Shown: one piece after another, positions 32,719 to 43,720 of the stretch
Position numbering within the stretch: the first letter of the stretch is position 1
How the letters are laid out: each line of letters starts with the position of its first letter
Origin: Aurantiochytrium sp. KH105
Lineage: Eukaryota > Sar > Bigyra > Thraustochytrida > Thraustochytriidae
DNA: 64,000 nt
Direction of reading: 5' to 3'
Assembly: GCA_003116975.1 (NCBI GenBank)
Contig: BGKB01000205.1
Coordinates: forward strand, 64,625-128,624
The notes under the pieces: generated by a model
Database searches by the model: none
What the model was told of the DNA's origin: nothing
The model's input: only the letters and a program-made list of their open reading frames with translations
Position numbers and translations under genes: made by a program

Positions 32719-33263
32719 GTTCACTCCAAGGCGCACGGACGAGCGGCGTTCGCCACGCGCTCGCGAGTTGGCGCCCGGGCGAGGGGTTAGGAGCTGGCTG
32801 TGGCGCGGGCGCGCGACCCCGCAAGGCCAACGACGTCCGAGTTTGAAACGAAGATGCCAGACGCTGGCCAAACGCGCTTGCGTTACGATTTACTTCGTCC
32901 ATTACTTGCCTTGGCACGCGCTGGAATTCGTCTTCTTTTTGTTGTTGGCACATACACGGCCACCAGTGGGCGAGAAAGGGGACTCCCGTGACCTGTCACA
33001 TGTACTGTCTGCCCCTTATTAACGTCACAGGCCTCTATCTATTCCCCAAAGCTGAGACGAGTGTTCGCGTTTACGCGTGGCCAGAGGATGCAAGTCTTGA
33101 AGTGAGCAAGACGCCAGCCACATCTGAAAATGCACGAAATTAGTAACAAGAGACAGAGCAAACATGGTTTTTGTTTTCTTTTGTTTTTTTCTGCAAGAAG
33201 AACAACAAAAGGTAGGAAGAATCAGTTGCCTACTCCTTCGGCAGGGAACTTCAAAGAAACTAA
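32719..33263. other. Intergenic region between the two tandem membrane-protein genes
   Basis: A 545-base spacer holding the 3' UTR of member B and the promoter of member A. It has a T-rich/A-rich patch around 33160-33210. No coding signal is seen. Confidence 0.5.
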
Positions 33264-34717
33264 TTAATTCCCGACTTGGGAGGTTCGATCAGGTCTGGAT
33301 CTGTAGTGCTGGACTTTTAGGGTGCCAGTACGACGGTTCTCCTGCCTGTCGGCACGTGCCCAGGGTGAACATCCATAGACTTTTGAAATCACGATACCGA
33401 GACACCACGTGACCACCGAGATGGCGCGGCCAACAAGGAGAAGGAGCAATGCAAAACTCACACTCCATGCGATGAGGAAGAGAATCGCGTTCAAAGTCGA
33501 CCACTCGTCGAAAACGCAAGCAATGCAAAAGACGATAGAAATGCTGAAAAGGACCTGTCGCATCCTCCAGTCGGAGGTGAACCCAGAGTCGACAATGGCA
33601 CGCATGATCATTGCCGATATGAAAAAATAGAGCGCAACGATGAGCTGACCAAAAATGAGCTCGATATTCTCAAAGGATAATTGGACAGCAGGAATACCAC
33701 CCTCAGATCGTGTGAGATCGCCAAAGTTGAGCACGAAGGATGGTTGGAAAAGTTGCATTGCACTCGTGTCGGCGTTCGTTGCATCACCGTATCCATCAAA
33801 ATAGCAAGCGTACGAGATAACAACGCCGCCCTTGAAGAGCCCTGTGACGCCCAGAGATACGATCGCGAGCGAAGCAAGGTCCCACACTCTGTCAAACTCA
33901 TTGTGAAAATCACAGCGTACTTTGTACATCACCTCGCAGAATGTGTGAGGTTTGCCATCTTCAGTCATGAAGCCGATAATGCCGAGAATATAGCGCAGCC
34001 GCCACTTGTTGGTCGCTGTTTCAGAATAGGCTGCGGAACATGTATTTAACTCAGGAACGCTGTCCCTGAGATAGCCTTTGGATCCATATTTGAAGATGCG
34101 ATAGTTGAGGAACATGCTCACGAGGAAGAAGACGCACATCATCATGTAGAGGATAACCATTTGGGGTTTACGGAGATGGGTATAGCCATTCGAGGTACCG
34201 AGAACGCTGCCAGCATGACAGCCCGCGCAGCTGTACGTGCCGAGCTCTGAATCAAAGGATTCGGCAAACATCAGCCAGCCGTAACCACTTCTTCTGCAAA
34301 CATGTTGAAGGTTGGCGCAGCTGATCGTCAAAGAATCGCCCTCAACACTGGGACAAACGGGTGGTTTGCTTTCTTCATTGACAGTAACTTCGTCTGACGC
34401 CTGCACGTAGACAGATGATGGGCATGAGCCATACGGACAAAGGTAGCCAATGCCGCAGGAGCTGCAATAATAGGGCCCATATTTGGTAAAATGTATTCTG
34501 TGGAAAAGTCAAAGATGTTTTCACCGTTTTCATGCTCGCCCCAGAGCTGGAATGTTTCCGACGACGGGCAGCTCGCTTCCGCTGCAAGCTGGTTGGTGAC
34601 AATCGGGCAATCGGCAGAGGGGAGCGAGACACTGGTAACTTTTGGTGCGCTTGCAAGAGTTCTTGTGACAAGGCTGGCTGTTACCGCCGAGAGGAGAATC
34701 TGACGCGTCATCTTCAT
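33264..34717 (-). CDS. Cysteine-rich ectodomain multi-pass membrane protein, tandem family member B (frameshifted)
   Basis: A paralogue of the gene at 31048-32718, about 484 residues if read through. The first frame from ATG 34717 gives a signal peptide (LLSAVTASLVTRTLAS) and SADCPIVTN...FQLWGEHENG, matching FRLWGHRDG in member A. Near the A-run at 34488-34491 the frame changes by one. The second frame continues with KYGPYYCSSCGIGYLCP, CANLQHVCRRSGYGWLMFAE and YSCAGCHAG. Shared membrane-region blocks are KPQM, FKYGS, WRLRYIL, SYACYFDG and VTW with a nearby Gly/Ile pair. Homology on both sides of the break shows one gene. A missing base in a homopolymer is the simplest cause, either a sequencing or assembly error or a real mutation. 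Unlike member A, its C-tail is short and basic (many Arg/Gln). Confidence 0.65.
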
Positions 34718-35562
34718 CTTCTCTCTGTGTCAATGATGAGGTGTTTGTCCACTTTCAACGCAGCAAGGAATCGATAGAGAGAAGAGGCGTAGTGCTCTGA
34801 CTTGGCTTCGCCAGGGTGGCGAGCAAATCCCTTGATTTGGCTGTCGGTACTGATTCCCATTTTGCTTTTGCAGGATTCGGTCGATGCCAAGATGATAGCG
34901 GGACGTCGTTGGAATAGCCTGCAGATCGAGTTCTCCTCATCAGCCAAACTCTCTCGTGAGAGGGGGAATAGGTGCTCGGGGTCCCCGGGGTCCTCATGGT
35001 CTTCGCGCACACCCCTTTGGCATCGCGGACTGTTGAAAGGAAAGCAAGAGAACCCGCATAGCAGTAGGTGCAGCGCTGGCTCGTGTGAGAACCGGACGAC
35101 ACTGGCTGGCGACGAAGCATGGGCGACATTGGCGCCTGAGATTCTGGAGGTGGATGTGCAGCACTTGGCAACTTGTATGACCAAACCGTGGTATAAGGCC
35201 TTTGGGAACCAAAAAAGGGAAAGACAACAGAGGGCGCTTGCGGGCACCTGCGCTGCGGACAATGGAGCGCAAGCAAGTTCGCGGCAAGTAAGTAGCATCC
35301 CCAATAAAATGCGCAAGGAGATTTGCGTTGCGTTGGTTGCGATGGTTGCGCTGCCGCGGTCCAGCAGCGAGTAAAAGCTTGACGAAGGACTCCTTTCCAA
35401 TGGCCGCGCTTGCCCTCGTGCATTGGCGCGGATCAAAAGCCTTCACACTGATCAAACGTCGCATGTGCCACCCGATTGACTTCTGGCCTTGCCTTTTACA
35501 GTTCATCAAAGAAGCACAAGATAATACAGAACAAAATGTCGCCTTGATAAACGTAGTACTAC
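34718..35562. other. Intergenic region between membrane-protein B and kinase-like genes
   Basis: 845 bases holding the kinase 3' UTR and the promoter of member B. Overlapping open frames of 190-240 codons exist on both strands, but none shows a domain and they exclude each other, so I call no gene. Confidence 0.5.
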
Positions 35563-37107
35563 TCATAGAAAGCGACGGAGGTCCGCCAGGATGGCGTCGA
35601 TCGAAGGACGGCGGGCAGATTCGAAGGCGAGACAGGTATGCATGAGTTTTTCCAGGGGCCTGAACTCGCTCGGGGCAAAGTATCCTCGCGGCGGGAACTC
35701 GCGGTTGGTGACAATGTCTTCGATTTGCGCAAGGGTATAGTGTTTATAAAAGGGCTGTTCACGCGAAAGCATCTCGTAAAGAATGCAGCCAAAGCTCCAC
35801 GTATCGACCCGCTCGTCGTAAAGGTCGCCGCGGAACATTTCTGGACTACGGAATTGGGGCGATGTTACGCAGGTGCGCGTCCGGCGAAAGTTTCCAGTTT
35901 CGCCAGGGGCGCGCAAGCGCTTGGCCACCTCGAAGTTTGCTAGTTTTGCGGAGAATGTAAAGCCAGCGACATGAATGGCTGGGTCGAGAGAGGTCCAAGC
36001 GTTGGCGACGGGCATCTCCTCCCCCGATTGCGACTTGGAGCGCCACGTTGGCAGCGACGCCATGGCCCCGACAGCCGAGGCCGAGTGTTTGTCGGACGCG
36101 CTGGCACGGAACATGTTGCTGAGCGAGCGACTAAGACGGAAGTGCTTGCGCATGGCGGCGGTCCAGTTTCCGCTAGTTGGGTAGTCTGCGCATGCCATCA
36201 TGACGTTGTCAGATGTGAGGTCTCGGTGCACGATACCCTGCTGCTGCAAGAAGAGCATGGCTTCAGCAATATCCATGGCGTACTTGCGAACCTCGAGATA
36301 GGTGAGGCGTTCGTGGCCACTTGCGCGATGATAGACGAGGTCCGAGAGTGAGTCGACAGCGAACTCAAATGCAACTCGGCGTTCAAGAGTATTATGAGGT
36401 ACAACAACTTCTTGGTAGCCAAGAAAGCGAATGATGTTTGGATGGTCGAGGTCCTGCAGGATTTCGAGTTCGCTGTTGACTGTTTCATTGTGATCCGGAA
36501 GACAGGTGGGGGCACGACAGCGAAGAACTTTGGCGAGGACGATGCCGTGTTTATCATTGGCGGCTCTGTAGATACGTCTGCCATAAGTTCCGTTTTTTCC
36601 AATATTGTCGAGGAGGTCGAGGTCTGTTGTGAGATGTCTGACTTTGGGAGGCAAGCGGACAGTCCCGATGTTTTCGTTCATGAAACTATTTGAGATGGCG
36701 AGCCTGCTTGTAGAAAGGGGTAGGATGACCGCGTCGTGAGCGATCTCGTCGTCACCGACCGACATGACCTCCGAGTACGTGCTGACGGAGCTAACGTCGT
36801 GCCGTGCAGCGGGGGTGGACTTTCTGTTAGAGAAGACGGAGCGCACCGAATTTGCAGAGCTGGCAAGCACATGCTGTGAGAGTCTCGCAGAGAACACAGG
36901 GCGGGATCTTGTGCTGAGCACGGGGCTGTTTGGCGCGAGGTCCTCGGCAGCCTGGGTTGCAGAAAGAAACATGTCAAGGTGCTTGCAGTGGCCATCTTTG
37001 CGGAAATCGCTGCATGAGCACGTTGGGCCGGCCCATTTTCTTCGCTGCTGGCACGCGGTGATGGCGTCCAAGAAGGCGCGGCCCACGCCTGCCGCAGACC
37101 CGGTCAT
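35563..37107 (-). CDS. SWIM-type zinc finger plus kinase-like domain (candidate pseudokinase)
   Basis: A 514-residue protein. An N-terminal CxCx8CxH motif (C30, C32, C41, H43) fits the SWIM zinc-finger pattern, a fold that binds DNA or proteins. A Ser-rich linker leads to a protein-kinase fold at about 163-512. The glycine loop is degenerate (IGKNGTYGRRI, 169-179). The ATP lysine is K193 (VLAKVL) and the helix-C glutamate probably E213. HRDLTSDN (294-301) keeps the catalytic Asp and Asn. The metal-binding DFG is replaced by N391-F392-E393. SPEM replaces APE, and D435 in DTWSFG is kept. An insertion of about 85 residues separates HRD from NFE. The loop and helix-F region resemble TKL/MLK-type kinases. 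Loss of the DFG Asp suggests weak or no phosphotransfer. The upstream TTG frame extension is not a start; ATG 37107 is. Confidence 0.82.
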   Translation of the reverse strand: MTGSAAGVGRAFLDAITACQQRRKWAGPTCSCSDFRKDGHCKHLDMFLSATQAAEDLAPNSPVLSTRSRPVFSARLSQHVLASSANSVRSVFSNRKSTPAARHDVSSVSTYSEVMSVGDDEIAHDAVILPLSTSRLAISNSFMNENIGTVRLPPKVRHLTTDLDLLDNIGKNGTYGRRIYRAANDKHGIVLAKVLRCRAPTCLPDHNETVNSELEILQDLDHPNIIRFLGYQEVVVPHNTLERRVAFEFAVDSLSDLVYHRASGHERLTYLEVRKYAMDIAEAMLFLQQQGIVHRDLTSDNVMMACADYPTSGNWTAAMRKHFRLSRSLSNMFRASASDKHSASAVGAMASLPTWRSKSQSGEEMPVANAWTSLDPAIHVAGFTFSAKLANFEVAKRLRAPGETGNFRRTRTCVTSPQFRSPEMFRGDLYDERVDTWSFGCILYEMLSREQPFYKHYTLAQIEDIVTNREFPPRGYFAPSEFRPLEKLMHTCLAFESARRPSIDAILADLRRFL

Positions 37108-37193
37108 CTTTGCTCTTGGCTTGGCGGCAAGGTGGTTACGTGCGTGCGCGGCCGACCTCCTCGTCTCGCGCCGCTTCACACCTGCCTCAAAGC

Positions 37194-37234
37194 TAGCTAG
37201 CAAGCTAGCTAGCTAGCAAGCTAGCTTGCAAGCA
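37194..37234. repeat. GCTA / AAGC tetranucleotide cluster, partly palindromic
   Basis: Alternating CTAG, GCTA and CAAG units upstream of the kinase-like gene. GCTAGC is self-complementary, so the block can fold back. Confidence 0.7.
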
Positions 37235-38420
37235 AGCGCGCTCGTAGGCCCACGCGCACGCCCAGCCCCCCCCCCCGCCCGCCCGCCCGCTCGCGCGCGG
37301 TTCGTCAGCGCTCGACGAGGAGTGGTTATTGCCGACGTCTTCGCCGGCGACTTGCCCGTCTCTCTCTGCAGTTTTGACGTCGTCGTCGTCGTCGTCGACG
37401 AGCAGGGGCTCGCGCCACGTGCCAGCCAGCACGAGTCGGGTCTGCGCGCGCTCTGCTTGACGGTACACTCGCCAAGGCCGCCGCGCCGCTGCTGTCTCGC
37501 CGCCTTCGCTCGCCGCGCCTCGCTGCCGGGCGGAGGCGCCGGGCGGGGGCGCGGGGCTCGAGGGCGTCTGCCTGCGCGCGCGGCGCCCGGGCGGCGCGGG
37601 CTGCCGCGGGCGGTCTCCGGAGCCGGAGATTGTAGACGAGTCGAGATGAGATGAGATGAGATCGAGGTGCGACGAGCCCGCGCACGCCCCCTCCTTCCTT
37701 CCTTCCCTCCTTCCTGGCGCCTCCTCCCGCGACCGGGGAGGCCGGCCGGCAGGCCGGCGGAGGTCCCCCGCGGCCTCGAGGCCTCGGGGCGGGCGCGAGG
37801 GCGAGCGGAGCGGCAGGAATCGATCGGCCTGCGCTTGCTCGGGCGTCGCGCTGGCAGAAGAGAGCGCGGAGAACTGGGCTTGCTGGAGGCTCGCGAGGAG
37901 AAGACAAGGACTCCCTCCGTGCCCCGCGCACACCCCGTGTGAACCCGCGTCCTCCCCGGGTGCGAACTCAGACGAGGGGGGCCTCCGGGGCGTTTCCGGG
38001 CCGACGCAGATGCCGCTGCCGCGCAGTACGAAACGGTCAACGGTCGCGTTCCGCAGCCGTTACCGGTTTCGCCAGAGGAGTCATCGTGAGTGATGGGTGG
38101 CGTCGTTGGTACCCGGCGACGCGGACGCGGAGCGTGTTGTGGATGGCGGCGAAGAAGAGGCGACGCTTGTTCAAGATGGGGAAAGGCGCAGGATCATCGT
38201 GCTGGCGGCCCGGACGGATAGGATAGCTAGCTACGCCTACGCAACGACGGACAATGGCGTGTGTAAGTTTGCAGGAGAGCGAAGGCGTACGTGGGTGGGT
38301 CAAGATACCCAAGGCGGTCCGGACGAGACCTGGTGGACAATCAAATCTTCCGTCCCCACCCCCTCAGCTGCAGGCTGCGCGAGAACTCGGAGAGTTTGTA
38401 TGTCTCCGTGGGGGCTGGTT

Positions 38421-38443
38421 GCCATGCCATGCCATGCCATGCC
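38421..38443. repeat. (CCATG)n pentanucleotide repeat
   Basis: About four and a half tandem GCCAT/CCATG units in the desert. Confidence 0.75.
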
Positions 38444-41396
38444 AAGCGACCTGGCTAAGTAAGATCGGGGCGGCGAGGGATCGACTGCGAGCACCAAATA
38501 GTATCCTCAAGGCGTCACGGCTATGGGGCCTCGGACTGACGCGCTTACTATACGGGCCATTTTCGCAAAGGGAAGCGAGCGCGAAGATCCAAACTTGTGA
38601 AGGAGGACAAGGAAAAAAATTGTGAAGACCGTGGCTGTCGCCAGCCAGCCACCGGCATCAAGTGTGGCATGGCCCGGCCGGGCCAGAAACAATTAGCGCA
38701 GGACAAGACCGGATCATAAACCGTACATTTGGCGCATCGCATGAGTATGCGGCAGCCACACCAGCATCAACCATGGCAAGCGCTTCTCTGGCTGGCCAGG
38801 CCGGCCGGCCGGCCGGCCCGGCTGTGTTTTCGTTAGGCCTATCACATGTAATAAACAACTGGTGGCCGGCAGTGCCCGACCTGCGAGCCAGGCGAAATGT
38901 GGGGCTCTCGAATCGCAGGATGGGGGAAGAATGAATGAATGAATGAATGCTACATTTTCCGTAGCCGGACCTGTGGCTGGAGCGGGCTGGTGGCGTGGGT
39001 GGCTGCTTTGACTGCAGAGAAGGGAGGAGACATGGCCCGCGACGGAACGTGAAAAGTATGACCGGACGCGCAGCGAATAAGAGGTCCGAACCGTGAGCTC
39101 TGAAGTGGCCTGACTTGCGTTCCCTCCTCGGCTGGCCGGCTGGCTGCCTCACAGGTGAGAGCCGACCATCTATTTGCTGCTGGCCGTGGCTGGCCGGTCG
39201 GCCAGCTACGTCACTCTTGCTATCTGCGGCCACTGAAGGCAGTCAGAGATGGCGTCGTGGGCGCTTTACTCCAGGCATGCCTGGTGTAGCGGCACGCTCT
39301 TGACAAGAGGGAATTCAGGTCCACCTAAATCAAAATGCAAGATGTGGTGCGGCCATCGGGGCGGGGGGCAATGCTGAGCTTGTTGCGGGCCAAAAAAGTC
39401 AGCACCGTAAGTGGCCGAGTCAGCGGTCAAGTCATCCAATTCGTCCTCGTCATCATGATCATGCTTTTCTCCTTTCTTTTTCTTTCCCAGAGGATGTCTG
39501 TGTGTGCGTGTCTCGCGTTCTATCAAGCAAAAGCAAGCAAGCAAGTGAGCCGGATCAGCATGATATGAGACCAGAGAAGTCAAATCCAGCCGGGCCGTGC
39601 TCCCGGTGCGGGCCGTTGTCTGACAGTGCTCTGCACACTATTGCCGGAGCACTATCGGAGAGCGCAGACGAGACGCGACTAGACTCTTGGGGGAGTGAGA
39701 GTATGAGACTGCCGCGCTCTGTGCTGCCGCCTGCTATGACGACAACAACGATGGCGATGCTGCTGCTGCTGCTGCTGGTGATGTTGATGATGATGGGGGG
39801 AGATGGAGTTGCATTCGCGGCCGGGAATTGGAATTGAAAAGAAAATGCCGGGGGGTCTCACACACAAACCTAGTTCTCATCCGCGCGGAGAAGAAACGTC
39901 AAGGTCGAGCAATTCAGGCAATCCGGGAGTTTCAGACACCCTAAAATTAGAAATGGACAGGTATACGCAGGGAGCAGGAGCCGAAATTGGAATGCAGCAA
40001 TCGAAAGAATGGTAAAAAGGCACGTCTACGAACGCGCTTCATGTAAGTCTGCAGCGGTTTATTCTTCCTTTCTCTCTGTGGCTTTCTAAAAGAGGCAGGT
40101 ATTGGCGGCAGCAGAAATAGGCAGGTCGCTGTCGCTGTCGCTGCCCGCTGGTCGGGTTGCTCATCGAAGATGACAAGTGCACGCGAGATCCATTCCTCCC
40201 AAGTTACCATCACATGCCGGGAATTGGAGTTCCTCCACACGTGTGCAAACGATGCGAGCAAGGCGAGACGCGTGGCGGCGTCTGAGCCACGATACACGCA
40301 TCGCTCTCGCGGCCACGCGACTGCGACCTGCACGGAGTGAGAGAGCAAGCACCGGCGTGAGAGTTTCTTGCTCTCAACGAGCAAACCCTCTCACCTCGCA
40401 CTGTGAAACCTGGGGCCGAGCTCCCCCTCTGGAGTTTTTCATCGAACAGCAGCGACCAGCCACGGCACTATTGGCAGGTAAGCCAAAGAAGGCCAAAAAA
40501 GAAAAAAGAAAAATAACCATTGATCAAGCAAAAGCAAGCAAGCGAGCTGGAAAAGGCGAATTCGCACGCAAAAAGTTCGCGACTGACGAAGCCGCGATCT
40601 CACGCGAGCCCTCCACGACAAGCTCTAGGGCGGAGCAGCTGCAGGCGTCTGTCTGCAGCTGCCACAATAGCGCGCGAGGCGCCACACCGCCGAACGGACG
40701 AACGAACGCGCTGCTGGCAGCGGCGTTCTTCGCCTCGTCTCGGCTTCGCGCGTTTTCGAAGCAGCTCTCTCTCTCTCTCCCTGCGTGTCTGCCTCTGCTC
40801 TTCAACTTGGGTCCGCGCTTGCCAGCTAGCTGCCGCGCGCAGAAACGCCCATGCCGTCTGGACTTACGCGAATCGCAGCTGCAGCTGCATGCAAGAGCAA
40901 GCGTGGATCGCGCGGGAAGTTTCTTCAAAAGCTTGATCTCATTCCTTTCGTTTTCTTTGCATCCATTCGTTCGATCATTCATCCATGACAAGGTAGGCCG
41001 CGCCTGCGCATGCTCTGTTCTCCTGCATGCACGCACATGCGCGCACACTCGAATGCAAGCTAAGTTTGCAGACAAACCAGCTAAGTTATGCACGGGACAT
41101 GCCAGACGACGCTACGCGTGCGAAGAAAACAGAGAAAACACAGCTTGGACACCGTGAAAATTCCCCTCGCCACCTCCGCGCCTCCGCGTCTCCGCGATCG
41201 CGGACTCGGTGCAGCTGGCTGGTGCCGCGCTCTCCTCTTCTCCTCTCTTTTCCGGCTCCGCGCGCGCCGGCGCGGCGCCGCGTCGACTGAATGCATGCGT
41301 GCAAGAGCGACGCAGCCGGCGAGAGAGGACTCTTGGCGCGCGCGCCTGCTTGGCACGCGACGTGGCCTGCGTGCCTGGCTCCTTTCAATTTTTAAT

Positions 41397-41500
41397 TTTC
41401 TCCTTCTCCTCTTCTTTCCCTTTCTTTCTTTCTTTCTTTCTTTCTTCTTCTTTGTTTCCTTGCCTCCTTGCTTCCTTCTCTCCTCTCTCTTGTACTCCCA
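41397..41500 (+). repeat. Pyrimidine tract with (TTTC)n
   Basis: Roughly 100 bases almost entirely C and T on the plus strand, including tandem TTTC units at about 41425-41445. Confidence 0.75.
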
Positions 41501-41657
41501 GGCGGGCCAGAAGCGGCGAGTGAAGGCCGCAGGTGGTACCAGAATGGTGATGGTGACGGCATAGTAGCAAGGTGGATCCTGAATTTTTCTATATCCATGT
41601 ATAGGCAAGGTAGTATAGCCTAGAGGCAATTGTGGTGGAGGTGGCTGCAGCATCGAA

Positions 41658-41742
41658 GTTTGACCTTTTTCTTTCCTTTTCATAATTTTTTCTTTTCTTT
41701 TTCCTTTTCTTTTTCTTTCTCCCTCCCTCCTTTCTTTCCCGG
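41658..41742 (+). repeat. Pyrimidine tract
   Basis: About 85 bases dominated by C and T, mainly CTTTTC-type units, with one short interruption near 41682. Confidence 0.7.
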
Positions 41743-43499
41743 CTTCGGCGACGGCGCGATCTGTGGACGACCGACCAATGGATTCTCTGGAGCTCGCTCG
41801 CTCGCTCGCGTCGCTTGCGTCGTTTCGTTTATAGGCAGGCAGAAACGTAGACGCGCGCTCGCTTTCCTGTGCTTTGCTTTGCTCTGATTTGCGTTTCGTG
41901 GGGCGAGTGGGGTGCTCGTAATGGAAAGCCAACAAGAGTTGGAAGTTTTCAAATTTTCATTCTAGCTTTTTCTTTTTCTTTCTTCCTTTCTTTCTTTCTC
42001 TGATCCATAAAAAAAACCTGCCTCTGGTAGTTGGCGCGTAGCTGCCAGCTGGCTGATGGGAAAGGCCAATCTGGCAGCGCCAAGTCAATCCACGCAAAGC
42101 CAAGCAAGCCACCACCGATTTCCCTTTCTTTGATTCTCCCTCCTTTGATCCCCCCTTCCTGCTTCGATCCTTTCTTCGAAGTCTGCAAGACTACTACCTG
42201 CTCGCTCAAGTTCGGCAGTGAGTAAGGAGCCTTTGCATTCTTCAGGCCGCAGCCGCTTGTTGCCTCTGCCACGCAGGCGAGCCATTCGTGAGCACACGGC
42301 GTGCGCTGAGATGTGATGTGACGAGGGCCCACCCTTTTCTTTTGCCGACTCGCGCGCCGGCCAGCGGATCAATCGATTGATGTGAGGGCGCCGAATGCAA
42401 TGCGATAGCATGCAATGCAATGTTTGGCATGGCGAGTGGTTCAGGCTGGGTCGGCCCATATCGTTCACTTGTTTTCACGGTTCGCTGCTGTGGCGCTGCA
42501 CGGGCGGGCGAACCGTGCCGCCGCGGCCAGCTGCAGAGGGCGCCGAGGATGGGTGGGTCCGGGTCACCCGCCGTGCACGCCGTGGCTTGACGTCGAATCA
42601 TTGATTCGCGCAGCAGCAGCTGCAGCTAGCCAGTTAGTAGCTCCTTGTCCTGCTGCTGCTGCTGCTGCTACCTCCGAGACTCTCGAGTCCTCTCCGAGTC
42701 GAGACTCTCGGCTCCAGCTTGCTTGGGTCCGCTGGTCGGGACCTGATCTTCAGCAGGGCGCATTGATTGGCAGATAAATAGATCTTGATCCGCGGCCGAG
42801 CGCGTCGAGTCAAGTCAGCCCGGCTGCTCGATCGATCTTTGCTCGTGCAGGCTGTCGACCTCGAGCTCGCCCGACGCGACCCGACGCGGCCCGACGCAGC
42901 CCTGACGCGGCCCGCGCAAGCGCAAGCTTGAGCCCGCGCTCGTGCGCGCGCGGGCCGGCCCGGCAAGGCGCACACGCGGTGCACGAGGCGAGACGAGATA
43001 AGCAGCAGCAGCCATGATAGACGAGGCGAGACGGAGCACGCACACACCCACACACGGAGAGAAATAAACGACAAACTAGAAGGAGAACGACCTTGATGTG
43101 CTTGGAAACCAGAACCCTCCGCGCGGCGGCCGCGCGGCGGCTTGAGGGGATTGGAGAAGCAAGGAAGCGCTGAAGCCGCGCGAGAGCCAGAGGCGGCGGC
43201 TACAAGGCGCAACCCCCCGGCCCGAGAAGGCTGGCTTCGCAGGCCTGCGCGGGCTTCGCAGGCGCGCGCAGCTTGGTTGGTGGGAACGGAAATCTTCAAT
43301 CTTGGGCGCGCGCCAAAGGCGCACGAATAAATGATAAAACAAACGAATGAATGCACAAGTGCCCGTGCATAGACCAGGAAATAAATACCCGTGCCGTCAG
43401 GTAGCCAGCCAGAGCCGGCTGGAGCGGTAGGCAGATAGGCAGGCAGACACCCTGGCGGACGAGAGCCAGGCTCGACGGCACGAGACCGAGCGGGCCGCG

Positions 43500-43720
43500 G
43501 CCCGCGGTAGCGAGGAAGAAGGAGAGGAAGGAAGGGAGGAAGGAAGGAAGGAAGGAAGGAAAACACGGACAACGCTTGGACGAGGCGCGCGCCGCGCTCT
43601 TCCGCGACTTCGATCCTCCAACCATGCGCGACCGGGAAGAAAAAAGAAATGCATTGACAGTGGAAAAAAAAGAAAAGAAAAAAAGAATGAAAAAAATGGA
43701 AGAACGAAAAGTGAAAGAGA
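43500..43720 (+). repeat. Pair of purine tracts (GGAA)n and A/G-rich
   Basis: GGAAGGAAGG-type units fill about 43515-43562, and a second A/G-rich tract fills about 43640-43720. Such strand-asymmetric tracts can adopt triplex structures. Confidence 0.65.

Noticed and set aside
34755-35436. Three overlapping open frames of 190-240 codons
   Set aside because: They overlap on opposite strands, have no homology I can see and lie in an ordinary intergenic gap.
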